DNA from: Bog-532 sp963742875
GTDB lineage: Bacteria > Actinomycetota > Actinomycetes > Streptosporangiales > Streptosporangiaceae
Direction: 5' to 3'
Length of the DNA: 64,000 bases
NCBI GenBank assembly: GCA_963742875.1
Contig: CAVUNO010000025.1
Span: 310,001-374,000, forward strand
Shown here: piece after piece, positions 38,184-47,046 of the stretch
Layout: each line of letters opens with the position of its first letter
Position numbering within the stretch: position 1 is the first letter of the stretch
Notes under the pieces: generated by a model
What the model was told of the DNA's origin: nothing
Databases searched by the model: none
What the model saw: only the letters and a program-made list of their open reading frames with translations
Position numbers and translations under genes: made by a program

Positions 38184-39374
38184 TCAGGCCTCCGCGACGT
38201 CGGCCGCCTCCACCTCGTCGCTGGAGATGCCCAACAGGTACAGGACCGTATCCAGGTAGGGGAGGCTGAGCGCGGTATCGGCCGCGTCCCGGACGACCGG
38301 TTTGGCGTTGAACGCGATACCCAGCCCGGCCTGGGCGATCATGTCCAGGTCGTTAGCGCCGTCGCCGACCGCGACCGCCTGAGTCAGCGGAACGCCGACC
38401 TGCTCCGCGAACCGCCGCAGCGCGGCCGCTTTCCCGGGCCGGTCGATGACCGGGCCGCACAGCCGCCCGGTCAGCTTGCCGCCCGCAATGTCCAGCACGT
38501 TGGCGGCGACGTAATCGATGCCCAGCTCGGTGGCCAGCGGGTCAATGATCTGGGTGAAACCGCCGCTGACGATCCCGCACCGGTAACCGAGCCGCTTGAG
38601 CGTCCGGACCAGGGTGCGGGCGCCCGGAGTGAGCCGGAGCTGGCGCTGGACGTCGCTCAGCACCTCCTCGCTGAGCCCGGCCAGCAGAGCCACCCGTTCC
38701 CGCAGGGACGCCTCGAAGTCCAAATCACCGCGCATCGTCGCTTCGGTGACCTTCGCCACCTCCTCGGCGCATCCGGCCCGCGCGGCCAGCAGGTCGATGA
38801 CCTCGTCGCGGATGAGCGTCGAGTCGACGTCCATGACCATCAGCCGCATGGCCCGCCGCTGCAGGCCGCCGCGCTGCACCGCCACGTCCACCCGCTGCTG
38901 GGCCGCCTCGCGGGACAGCTCCGATCGCAGCGAGGCGGGGTCGGCGCCGGACACGTCCATCTCGATGCACGTCACGGGGTCCTGGGCGAGCCGGGTGATC
39001 CGGTCGATGTTGGCCCCGCTGGCCGCGATACGGCCGGCGATCGCGTTGACGGCCCCGGGCAACAGCGGACTGCCGAGCAGCGAAACGTGCAGCCGCCCCC
39101 GCCGCCGCGGCGTGTCGGGCGAGCCGGTGGTGATCTCCGCGTCCAGCCCCAGATCGGCGGCCAGGGCGCTGACCTGGCGGTGAATGGCGGTAAGGTCCGG
39201 CGGCCCGGCGGACGCGCACAGCACCCCGAGCACCAGCCGCCCGCGGATGACCACCTGTTCGATGTCCAGCACGCTGAGATCGTGCCCCGTCAGCGCGCCG
39301 AACAGGCGCGACGTGACGCCCGGCCGGTCCCGGCCGGTGAGGGTGATCAGCAGCGTGGTCCGAGTGGCATTCAT
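38184..39374 (-). CDS. serB: Phosphoserine phosphatase with ACT domains
   Basis: This enzyme performs the last step of serine synthesis. The protein has 396 aa: an N-terminal ACT-like pair (LLITLTGRDRPGVTSRLF, then RLHVSLLGSPLLPGAV), then the HAD domain with nucleophile motif LMVMDVDSTLI, motif II IVSGGFTQI, and motif III VAVGDGANDLDMIAQAGLGI. ATG 39374 is the natural start. It lies 30 bases downstream of the queA-like gene on the same strand. Confidence 0.92.
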   Translation of the reverse strand: MNATRTTLLITLTGRDRPGVTSRLFGALTGHDLSVLDIEQVVIRGRLVLGVLCASAGPPDLTAIHRQVSALAADLGLDAEITTGSPDTPRRRGRLHVSLLGSPLLPGAVNAIAGRIAASGANIDRITRLAQDPVTCIEMDVSGADPASLRSELSREAAQQRVDVAVQRGGLQRRAMRLMVMDVDSTLIRDEVIDLLAARAGCAEEVAKVTEATMRGDLDFEASLRERVALLAGLSEEVLSDVQRQLRLTPGARTLVRTLKRLGYRCGIVSGGFTQIIDPLATELGIDYVAANVLDIAGGKLTGRLCGPVIDRPGKAAALRRFAEQVGVPLTQAVAVGDGANDLDMIAQAGLGIAFNAKPVVRDAADTALSLPYLDTVLYLLGISSDEVEAADVAEA

Positions 39375-39404
39375 CGCGCGAGCAACGCTACCTGCCCGGG
39401 CTCA

Positions 39405-40424
39405 CTACGGGAGCAGCAGATGCACGTCGCCGAACTCGTGCCAGAGGTACCGCCCGGCGATCGCCGCCGCGTAGCAGCGGTCCAGCAGCGCCGGCCCGGC
39501 GAACGCCGCCAGCATCCGCAGATGCGACGACCGTGGCTCGTGCAGCCCGGTCAGCAGGCCGTCGACGGCCAGCACCCCGGAGCCGGCCGTCACGATGTGA
39601 TCGGTCCATCCCGCGGACGCCGTCACCATGCCGTCCGCCGCGGGCCGCGTCCGGGCCGCGGTTTCCAGTGCGCGGACGACCGTGGTGCCGGCCGCGATGA
39701 CCCGGCCACCGTCCCGGCGGGTCAGGTTGACCAGCCGCGCGGTGGCGGGCGGCACATCGTAGGGCTCGGGGTAGGGCTCTTCGTCGCCTTCCAGCGAGGA
39801 CACGCCGGTATCGAGGGTGAGCGGGGCGAACGTGACGCCGCGCGCGATCAGCCGGGTCACGACCTCGGGGGTGAAGGGCCGGCTTGCGCTGGGCATCTCC
39901 GCGCTGCCCGGCCGGGTGGCGAAGACGGTCTGGTAGGCGGCCAGCGGCCACTCCCGCCGGACGTAGGAGTAGCGAATCGGGACGCCGTACCGGAGCAGGT
40001 ACGGCACTACGGCCGTGGACAGCTCGGCGCGCCAGAGGCGCCCCGTGACGCGCGCGGCCAGCGTCAGCCGCGCCCCGGTTGGCAGCCGTAGGGTGTCCCC
40101 GGACACTCCGGCGTCGTTCATTATCGTGGCGGGCCCTGCGATCGCCCGCAACTCCACGAGCCAGCCGCCGTCCGGCAGCGGGGTGGAAAAGTGCACGGCC
40201 AGCTCGCCGCCGGCCCGGACCTCGGCGGGCAGCGTGCCGGAGGTGTTGACCACGATCAGGTCGTCGGCTACCAGTAGGCCGGGCAGGTCGCCGAACCGGT
40301 GGTGGCTGATCCGGCCCTCCGCGCGCCGGCTGACCAGCATCCGTACGCCGTCCCTCGGGGTACCGCGGGCCTCGGGCGGATCGTGCGCCTCGAGATCCGC
40401 GGGCAGGGTGAAGTCGATGCTCAC
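39405..40424 (-). CDS. queA: QueA-like tRNA ribosyltransferase-isomerase
   Basis: The protein (339 aa) matches the S-adenosylmethionine:tRNA ribosyltransferase-isomerase family, which makes epoxyqueuosine: VNTSGTLPAEVRA, GVTFAPLTLDTGVSSLEGD, AAGTTVVRALETAAR and TGLHEPRSSHLRML. The N terminus (LPADLEAHDPPEARGTPRDG) differs from the usual PxELIAQxP, so this is a divergent branch and its substrate may differ. No other queuosine genes are nearby. GTG 40424 overlaps the SDR stop by four bases and has AAGGAG upstream. Confidence 0.85.
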   Translation of the reverse strand: MSIDFTLPADLEAHDPPEARGTPRDGVRMLVSRRAEGRISHHRFGDLPGLLVADDLIVVNTSGTLPAEVRAGGELAVHFSTPLPDGGWLVELRAIAGPATIMNDAGVSGDTLRLPTGARLTLAARVTGRLWRAELSTAVVPYLLRYGVPIRYSYVRREWPLAAYQTVFATRPGSAEMPSASRPFTPEVVTRLIARGVTFAPLTLDTGVSSLEGDEEPYPEPYDVPPATARLVNLTRRDGGRVIAAGTTVVRALETAARTRPAADGMVTASAGWTDHIVTAGSGVLAVDGLLTGLHEPRSSHLRMLAAFAGPALLDRCYAAAIAGRYLWHEFGDVHLLLP

Positions 40425-41233
40425 CGTGGGACTCCTTCCTCGGGTCCGTTCCGCCAGACAGCTAGCGCCCGGGCGTTCACCGGGACGGGAGGCAGCGGTA
40501 TGGGCGGCATCAGCTCCGCGGCGCGGTATCGCCCGCTCGGCAGGCGGTCGCTGATCAGCTTGCCGAAACCGGGCATCACGTCCTCGGGGAGCGGGCGGTC
40601 CGAGATGTCCTCATCCGGGAAAGCGCGGGCGTGCATGCGGGTGCGCAGATCCCCGGGGTCGACCCACCAGACCCGGACGCTGCTCTCCTCGGCCGCCAGC
40701 ACGTTCGACGCCTGCTCCAGGGCGGCCTTGGCCGCGCCGTACCCGCCCCAGCCCGCGTACGCGCCGGCGGCGGCGTCGGAGGTGATGTTGAGAACCGCGC
40801 CGCCGCGCCGCCGCAGCGAGGGCAGGAGCGCCTGCGTGAGGGCGACCGGTGCGACGACGTTGACCTCGAACGCGGCGCGCAGCTCAGCCAGGGGATAGTC
40901 CGCCATCGCGGGCAGCGGGCTGGCGCCCAGGGTCCCGGCGTTGTTGACGAGCAGGTCCGCCCCGCCGAGCACGTCCGCCGCGTGCCGCAGCGCGGCCCGG
41001 TGCGCCGGGTCGGTGACGTCGCCGGGGATGGCGACGATCGGGGCGCGCGTGCCGCTGCCGTGCAGGGCCCCGCGGGCCGATTCCAGCGCGGCGCCGTCCC
41101 GCGCGTCGATAACGAGGGTGTAGCCGGCCGCGGCCAGCCACCCGGCCAGCGCCCGGCCGAGTCCCCGGGACGCCCCGGTGACCACGGCGGTGCGGGCCGG
41201 GCCGGGTGGGGATGGGACGTTGTTCATGTTCAT
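40421..41233 (-). CDS. Short-chain dehydrogenase/reductase
   Basis: This classical SDR has about 270 aa. The cofactor loop TGASRGLGRALAGWL, the structural NNAGTLG, and the catalytic Ser and YxxxK in ITSDAAAGAYAGWGGYGAAK are all present. The substrate is unknown. ATG 41233 (or 41227) starts just before the conserved fold; an upstream ATG at 41269 is less likely. It is translationally coupled to the queA-like gene. Confidence 0.85.
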   Translation of the reverse strand: MNMNNVPSPPGPARTAVVTGASRGLGRALAGWLAAAGYTLVIDARDGAALESARGALHGSGTRAPIVAIPGDVTDPAHRAALRHAADVLGGADLLVNNAGTLGASPLPAMADYPLAELRAAFEVNVVAPVALTQALLPSLRRRGGAVLNITSDAAAGAYAGWGGYGAAKAALEQASNVLAAEESSVRVWWVDPGDLRTRMHARAFPDEDISDRPLPEDVMPGFGKLISDRLPSGRYRAAELMPPIPLPPVPVNARALAVWRNGPEEGVPR

Positions 41234-41356
41234 GGGCAGAACGCTAGGCGGCCGGTCACCGCCGCACATCGGGCTGTCGGCCGGGCGGGCGTGCGCCGAT
41301 GGTCGTAGGACCGCTGGCTGATGCGCCGCCGCCTGGCCCGCGGGTAACGTCAGGTC

Positions 41357-42660
41357 GTGGGCGCAGAACCGGGGCCAGATGACGGCACGCGCGGACTCGA
41401 TGAGCTGTACCGGGTCAGCCAGGTCGTGCTATCGGTCAACCGGCAGATGTGCGTCCGCGACGTGCTCCAGGTCATCGTCCGGTCGGCCCGCTCGCTGGCC
41501 GTGGCGCGCTACGCGGCGCTGGGCGTGCCCGGCCCGAACGGGTCGTTCGCCGAGTTCATCGTGGACGGGATCTCCGACCGTGAGTGGCGCGCGATCGGCC
41601 CGCTGCCGCGTCAGCACGGGATGCTCGCTGTGCTGCTGCGTGAGGCCGAGCCGCTGCGGCTCGCCGACATCCGCACCGACCCGCGGTTCGAGGGCTGGCC
41701 GCCCGCCCATCCCGAGCTGTCCCGGTTCCTCGGCGTGCCCGTCAAGGACGGCGAGAAGGTGCTCGCCATTATCTTCGTGGCCAATAGGCAGGCCCTGGCC
41801 GCGCGGAGTTCACCGCGCGGGATCAGGAGCTGCTCGCGCTGTTCGCCGCGCACGCCGCGATCGCGCTGACGAACGCCCGGCTGTGGGAGCGCAACCGCGA
41901 GCTGTCGGTGCTGGAGGAGCGGTCCCGGCTGGCGCGTGACCTGCATGACGCGGTGTCCCAGAAGCTGTTCAGTCTCCGGGTCCGGGCCCGTGCCGCCGCG
42001 GTGCTGGCCGGCCGGGAAGCCGGGCGGGACACCGGGCGGGCGGCGGCTGAGATGGAAGCGGTGGCGGCCCTGGGGGCCGAGGCGCACGCGGAACTGCGCG
42101 CCGTCATCGACGGGCTCGCGCCGCCGGACCTCGGCGACTCCGGGCTGGCGGAGTCGCTGCGGCGGTACGCGGTGCTCGCCGGGCGCGCGCACGGGGTGAC
42201 GGTCCGGTTCACGGCGGCGGAGGTGCCCGCCCTCGGCGAGGACCAGGACGCCGCGTTGTACCGGGTCGCGCAGGAGGCGCTGCACAATGCGCTGCGGCAC
42301 GCGGGGGCCACCAGGATCGGCGTCACGCTGTCCCGTACTGCCCGGCGGGTCATCCTGGAGGTGATAGACGACGGCTCCGGGTTCGCGCCGGGCGCACCGG
42401 GCGGCCTTGGGTTCGCCTCCATGCGCGGGCGCGCTGCGTCCGCCGGGGGCACGCTGACGATCCGGTCCGTTCCCGGCGCGGGCACCACGGTCCGTTTGGC
42501 CGTTCCGCTGCGCCGCCCCGCCCGCCAGCAGACGAGCCAGCCACCGGGCCGGCCCCCGGGCCAGCAGAAGGACGAGCGCTCCAGCGGCCGCGCGGCCAAT
42601 GCGGTGGGAAGGGCGCACGGCGCGGCCCGGGCTGCGGGAGCAGGAGCGGCCCGTGCCTGA
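41357..42660 (+). pseudogene. GAF-domain histidine kinase with one-base frameshift
   Basis: The N-terminal part, from GTG 41357, is a GAF sensor domain (VLQVIVRSARSLAVARYAAL). The frame breaks near 41800, where GCCGCGCGGAG stands for an expected GCCGGCGCGGAG, one G short. Downstream the other frame continues the protein: EFTARDQELLALFAAHAAIA, the HisKA_3 box SRLARDLHDAVSQKLFSL, and HATPase motifs VAQEALHNALRHAGA and DDGSGF. The full protein would have about 434 aa. Its partner is the response regulator overlapping its end. It is either freshly broken or a sequencing error. Confidence 0.85.
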
Positions 42661-43324
42661 GCGGATGACGGTGCTGATCGTGGACGACCATCCGGTTGTC
42701 CGGCAGGGCCTGCGCGTCCTGCTCGAAGTCCACGACGGCATCGACGTGACCGGCGAGGCCGCCGACGGCGAGGAAGCGCTCGCGCTGGCCGCCGAGTTCG
42801 CCCCCGACGTGATCCTGCTCGACCTGAAGCTGCCCGGGATGGACGGCATCACGGTGCTCCGCGAGCTGTCCGCCCGCGGGGCCACCGCCCGCGTCCTAGT
42901 GCTGACTAGCGGGAATGATCCCACCCAGGTGAGCCTCGCGCTACGGTCCGGTGCCTCCGGCTTCCTGTACAAGGACGTCGACCCGGACGCGCTCGTCCGC
43001 GCCATCCGGGCCGTCAACGACGGGAACATGCTGCTCGCCCCGGGCGCGGCGGGCTCGCTGATGCCGTCTGGCGGCGCGGCCGGGAGCGACGGATGGTTCC
43101 CGGGGCGGGCACCCGGCTGGGGCGGTCTGGGCGCGCTGACCACCCGGGAACGCGAGGTTCTCGACCATATCGCGCACGGCCGTTCCAACCGGGAGATCGC
43201 CCGCCAGCTGCACGTATCCGAGAAGACCGTGAAAACGCACGTCAGCTCGGTGCTGGCCAAGCTGGGCGTACAGGACCGCACCCAGGCCGCCCTCTACGCG
43301 GTGAGGCACGCCGACCGCCAGTAG
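42653..43324 (+). CDS. NarL/FixJ-family response regulator
   Basis: The protein has 223 aa from GTG 42653 (AGGAG seven bases upstream). The receiver domain starts TVLIVDDHPVVRQGLRVLL, with phosphoacceptor Asp in ILLDLKLPGMDG. A Gly-rich linker follows, then a LuxR-type HTH: LTTREREVLDHIAHGRSNRE and KTVKTHVSSVLAKLG. It overlaps the kinase gene by eight bases, so the pair is one two-component system. The target genes are unknown. Confidence 0.92.
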   Translation: MPERMTVLIVDDHPVVRQGLRVLLEVHDGIDVTGEAADGEEALALAAEFAPDVILLDLKLPGMDGITVLRELSARGATARVLVLTSGNDPTQVSLALRSGASGFLYKDVDPDALVRAIRAVNDGNMLLAPGAAGSLMPSGGAAGSDGWFPGRAPGWGGLGALTTREREVLDHIAHGRSNREIARQLHVSEKTVKTHVSSVLAKLGVQDRTQAALYAVRHADRQ

Positions 43325-43370
43325 AGCAGCGCCAGCAGAGCCGTCAATACAGCCAGCAGCGCGCGATCCC

Positions 43371-44042
43371 TCAGGCGCTGATGCCGTGCACCAGGTGGGC
43401 GTAGACGATGATGTTGTCCAGGTAGTGACCGCTGGTGCCGTCAAACGGACCGCCGCAGGTCACTAGGCGCAAGCCGGGGTAGGGCACCTTGCCGTAGACG
43501 TTGCTGGTGGGGAAGTCGGTCTTGGTGACCTTCTCCAGCCCGTCGACCACGAAGTTGGCGACCGTCCCGTCGGCGAGGGTCACACTGATCTGGTCGCCAT
43601 GGATCAGGTCCTTGAGATGGTAGAAAACCGAGATTCCCTGGTATGAATCGACGTGACCGAGGATGACCGATGCGCCCATCTGCCCGGGCGTGGGGCCGTT
43701 TTTGTACCAGCCGGTCAGGTTGTGAATCCCGAGTGGCGGCACCCGCACGCTTCCGTCGGAGTTCTGGCCCACCTCCATCACCGGAGCCGACACGTGGATG
43801 GCCGGGATCTGGATTTTCACCGGTGCTGACCGGCTGAGCGCCGTGGCCTGCGGGTCGGCGTGAGCCTGGGGCACCGTCGTGCCCACGGTGGCGGGCGTGT
43901 ACGAGGCGCCGGCCACCGGAACCTTGGTGGTCAGGCCGTATATCGCGATGCCGACGCCACCGACGGCGACGACGGCCGCCGCGATCGCCATCCGGGGCGC
44001 CCACCGGGCGAGCGGCCGTTGCTGGTGGCGGCCAGCGGACAT
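43371..44042 (-). CDS. Class F sortase
   Basis: The protein has about 223 aa from ATG 44042. It has a signal-anchor (MAIAAAVVAVGGVGIAIYGL) and a sortase domain with catalytic His in VILGHVDS and Cys in RLVTCGGPFDG. The catalytic Arg normally found soon after the Cys is not evident (DGTSGHYLDNIIVYA). Class F sortases join cell-wall proteins to peptidoglycan or polymerise them. Its likely substrate gene lies 276 bases away on the same strand. Confidence 0.87.
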   Translation of the reverse strand: MSAGRHQQRPLARWAPRMAIAAAVVAVGGVGIAIYGLTTKVPVAGASYTPATVGTTVPQAHADPQATALSRSAPVKIQIPAIHVSAPVMEVGQNSDGSVRVPPLGIHNLTGWYKNGPTPGQMGASVILGHVDSYQGISVFYHLKDLIHGDQISVTLADGTVANFVVDGLEKVTKTDFPTSNVYGKVPYPGLRLVTCGGPFDGTSGHYLDNIIVYAHLVHGISA

Positions 44043-44153
44043 TTGGGGACCCCATTCCTGGTGCCTGGTGCGCAGCGGTCGGATCTGACCACAACGGCCC
44101 CGCTGGTGGCCGGGCAGCGCATTCAGGCTAACCCGCACCGCGCCAGCGGTTCC

Positions 44154-44195
44154 GTCGGACTGCGGCCGTCGGACTGCGGCCGTCGGACTGCGGCC
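44154..44195. repeat. Three tandem 14-bp repeats upstream of the sortase gene
   Basis: GTCGGACTGCGGCC is repeated three times without a mismatch. The 14-base period does not keep a reading frame, so this is not a coding repeat. It lies about 110 bases before the sortase start and could be a regulator binding array or replication slippage. Confidence 0.8.
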
Positions 44196-44318
44196 GTGGA
44201 GACGGCCCAGTGCGAGCCCTGGTTTATTCACCGGAGCCCGCACCGGGCCTTAGAAAGAGGCGACTGGCGTGTCGGTCAGGCTGGCCGGGGCGGGTGACCC
44301 GGCCGCCGTGTCTGGGCG

Positions 44319-44870
44319 TCAGGCCGAGGGCACCCGGGCCTTGCGCCAGCGCTTGATCGCGAAGAAGCCGATCCCGGCTGCGGCCAGCGCGGCCGCTCCA
44401 CCACCGGCCGCCAGCGGTACATTACTGCCGCCGTTAAGGCTGCCACCGCCACCGGTGTTGGCCCCGCCCGCAGGGGTCAATCCCGTCACGGTTGGGCCGG
44501 AAGATTGCGTTGCTGAGGGTACATCCGCCACCGCCGGGGTCGTGGCCGAGGCGGTAGGCGTCGGCGCGGCCGGAGACGGAGTGGGGCTCCGCATGCACGT
44601 GCACGTCGGGCGCGGCGCGGGCGTCGTGGGGGGCGGAGTCGGGTGGTGGTGCTTGCACCCGCACCTGGGAGTCGAGTCCGGCGCGGCCGGCGACGGCGCG
44701 GTGGCCAGCGGCGTGCTGGTGGTCTGCTGGCTGACGGGGGCCGCGGACACCGTCGCCGCCTGAGCGGCACCGCTGAGGAGCACCGTCGGGCCGACGGCCA
44801 AGAACGAAACGCCAAGCACGGCAGAAGCCGCGAACCTCCGCGGATGTTTGAACACATTCAGGATTGTCAC
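44319..44870 (-). CDS. Surface protein with sortase-substrate layout
   Basis: The protein (183 aa) has a signal peptide ending around SGAAQAA, then a Thr/Pro/Ser-rich stalk containing Cys and His (RCGCKHHHP and PTCTCM). The C terminus has a hydrophobic helix (AAALAAAGIGFFAI) and the basic tail KRWRKARVPSA. This is the plan of a sortase substrate, but there is no LPxTG; the nearest feature is GGANTGGGGS. GTG 44870 follows AGGAGCG. Next to the class F sortase it is the likely partner. Confidence 0.78.
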   Translation of the reverse strand: MTILNVFKHPRRFAASAVLGVSFLAVGPTVLLSGAAQAATVSAAPVSQQTTSTPLATAPSPAAPDSTPRCGCKHHHPTPPPTTPAPRPTCTCMRSPTPSPAAPTPTASATTPAVADVPSATQSSGPTVTGLTPAGGANTGGGGSLNGGSNVPLAAGGGAAALAAAGIGFFAIKRWRKARVPSA

Positions 44871-45307
44871 TAGTTCCCGCTCCTATTCTTTCTGCAGTTC
44901 TGGTGGCGCTCGTTCCGCGCAGCCGGTCGCCGAAGCGCGACCATACCGTCACACAGAGTAATAGATGAACCGCTCCGACGTCACCCCAGCCCCTGGCGGT
45001 CACCTCAGTTCCGCGCGATGGCCGTCCCCGAACGATGAGATGCGTGCCCTAAAACGCGAATTGCGCCCACTGGCGGCCGCCGGCCTATCGACCATACTTG
45101 CCCCGCATGGGTACCGATGGGTGGTTGCCTGGACATACGAGACACAATGTTTATCAGAATCAGACAAAATACCGCCCAGGTCGGCAGCCGCTCCGCCGGA
45201 CCGGGCCCCCTGTGGGTCTGCCTGGTTCTGCTGGGCCGACCAGGGCGTCATAGCGTAGGTTCGGTCTCGGTGGCGGTCGGCGCGCTGCTCGAAAGGGAGG
45301 GGACCAG
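44871..45307. other. Intergenic region between divergent genes
   Basis: About 440 bases separate the surface protein and the ABC ATPase genes. AT-rich patches at 44880-44900 and 45120-45175 (AATGTTTATCAGAATCAG) probably hold the two promoters. Open frames here show no known protein. Confidence 0.4.
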
Positions 45308-46099
45308 ATGTCCGACGAGGTCTTGCGGTTGCGCGGCGTGGGCGTCCGTCGTGAGACGTCGATGCTGCTGCGCAACGTCGACTGGACCGCACACGAGGAC
45401 GAGCGCTGGATCCTGATCGGGCCGAATGGCGCGGGCAAGACGACTCTCCTCCAGGTCGCCGCGACCACACTGTTCCCCACCGAGGGCACGGTGGACGTCC
45501 TCGGTGAGCGGCTCGGCGGCGTGGATGTCTTCGACCTGCGGCCCCGGATCGGCATGGCGAGCGCGTCGCTGGCGGAGAAGGTGCCGCCGGGGGAGAAGGT
45601 CATCGACCTGGTGCTCACTGCCTCGTACGCGATTCTGGGGCGATGGAGGGAGGAGTACGAGTCGGCCGACGTCACGCGGGCGGTGGAGTTGCTGGACGCG
45701 CTCGGGTGTGCTCACCTGATCCGGCGCCGGTTCGCGACCCTATCCGAGGGGGAGCGAAAGCGGGTGCAGATCGCGCGGGCGCTGATGCCCGATCCCGAGC
45801 TGCTGCTGCTCGACGAGCCGGCCGCCGGGCTGGACCTTGGGGGCCGGGAAGACCTGGTGCGCCGCCTGTCCACCCTGGCCCGTGACGCCAAGGCGCCCAT
45901 GATGGTGCTGGTCACCCACCACGTGGAAGAGGTACCCGACGGGTTCACCCACGCGATGCTGCTGAGGCGCGGATCCGTTCTGGCCGCGGGCCCGATCGCC
46001 GAGGTCTTCACCGAGCGGAACTTGTCGAAGTGCTTTGGCGTGCCGCTGCAGGTCGAGTACCGGCACGCACGCTGGGCGGCGCGGGCGGTCCAGCCCTGA
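45308..46099 (+). CDS. ABC transporter ATP-binding protein
   Basis: The protein (263 aa) has Walker A IGPNGAGKTTLLQ, signature LSEGERKRVQIARALM, Walker B LLLLDEPAAGLDLGG, and the H-loop VTHHVEEV. There is no permease gene alongside. It resembles stand-alone ATPases such as the YlmA/ModF type. ATG 45308 has GGGAGG eight bases upstream. Its 3' end overlaps the next frame. Confidence 0.87.
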   Translation: MSDEVLRLRGVGVRRETSMLLRNVDWTAHEDERWILIGPNGAGKTTLLQVAATTLFPTEGTVDVLGERLGGVDVFDLRPRIGMASASLAEKVPPGEKVIDLVLTASYAILGRWREEYESADVTRAVELLDALGCAHLIRRRFATLSEGERKRVQIARALMPDPELLLLDEPAAGLDLGGREDLVRRLSTLARDAKAPMMVLVTHHVEEVPDGFTHAMLLRRGSVLAAGPIAEVFTERNLSKCFGVPLQVEYRHARWAARAVQP

Positions 46100-46854
46100 G
46101 CGTCACCCTGCCTGAGGCCATCGCGGTCTTCGCTGCGGGAGTGGGGGCCGGTGGTATCAACGCGATCGTCGGTTCCGGCTCCCTGATCACCTTTCCGACC
46201 CTGCTGGCCTTCGGCGTCCCGCCGGTCCTCGCCAACGTCACCAACAACGTCGGCCTTGTGCCCGGCTCCGCCAGCGGTGCCTACGGTTACCGGCACGAGC
46301 TCACCGGCCAACGGGGCCGCCTGCTACGGCTGGGAATCGGCTCCGCCTGCGGTTCGGCGGCCGGCGCGATCCTGCTGCTGAAACTCCCGGCCAGCACGTT
46401 CCAGGTGATCGTCCCGGCGCTGATCCTGCTCGCCTGCGTCCTGGTCATCCTGCAGCCCAGGCTGAACAGCTGGCTGGCCGCGCACCGCGACGAGGGAAGC
46501 AAGGACGGCGGGCCGCCCCTGTTCGCCGGGGTGGCCGCGTCTGGTGTCTACGGCGGTTATTTCGGCGCCGCCCAGGGCGTCCTGATGATCGGGCTGCTCG
46601 GGATCTTCCTGGACGAGCCGCTGCAGCGCGTCAACGGGCTGAAGAACGTTCTCACCGGCATCGTCAACGGGGTTGCGGCGATCGTGTTCATCGCGCTCAG
46701 CCATGTCGCGTGGCTGCTCGCGGCGCTGATCGCCGTCGGTTCCACGGCCGGCGGCCTGATCGGCGCGCGATACGGCCGGCGGCTGCCCGCGATGGCGCTG
46801 CGCGTGCTGGTGGTCATCATCGGCGTGATCTCCGCCGTCCGGCTCATCTTCTAG
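46030..46854 (+). CDS. TauE/SafE-type sulfite or sulfonate exporter
   Basis: The membrane protein has about eight helices. It starts with AVFAAGVGAGGINAIVGSGS, followed by FPTLLAFGVPPVLANVTNNV, and a second half repeat starts VAASGVYGGYFGAAQGVLM. This is the two-repeat TauE/SafE family, which exports sulfite or organosulfonates. GTG 46030 is the only upstream start codon seen and would overlap the ABC gene by 70 bases. The conserved part begins near 46105, so the exact start is unsure. Confidence 0.8.
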   Translation: MLWRAAAGRVPARTLGGAGGPALSVTLPEAIAVFAAGVGAGGINAIVGSGSLITFPTLLAFGVPPVLANVTNNVGLVPGSASGAYGYRHELTGQRGRLLRLGIGSACGSAAGAILLLKLPASTFQVIVPALILLACVLVILQPRLNSWLAAHRDEGSKDGGPPLFAGVAASGVYGGYFGAAQGVLMIGLLGIFLDEPLQRVNGLKNVLTGIVNGVAAIVFIALSHVAWLLAALIAVGSTAGGLIGARYGRRLPAMALRVLVVIIGVISAVRLIF

Positions 46855-46873
46855 ACCGACGCGGCTCCAGCTC

Positions 46874-46915
46874 AGCGCAGCTTTCTGGACCAGCACAGCT
46901 TTCTCGACCAGCGCG
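46874..46915. repeat. Short 18-bp tandem repeat
   Basis: Two and a third copies of an 18-base unit built on CAGCTTTCTCGACCAG lie just after the exporter gene. They are noncoding as far as I can tell. Confidence 0.6.
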
Positions 46916-47046
46916 GTGCATTCGTGGGCAGAAACTGCTGATACCACAGCAGAAATCGGCTACATTTCCGGAGCCGGCCCAGGCTCAGGCCTGCTCCGCG
47001 CCGAACAGGTCACCGGGGACTCCGAACGGGCCCCGCTGGGCTCCCC

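Noticed and set aside
44965..45258. A 97-codon frame between the surface protein and ABC genes
   Set aside because: No ribosome-binding site and no recognisable protein, and it spans the likely promoters.
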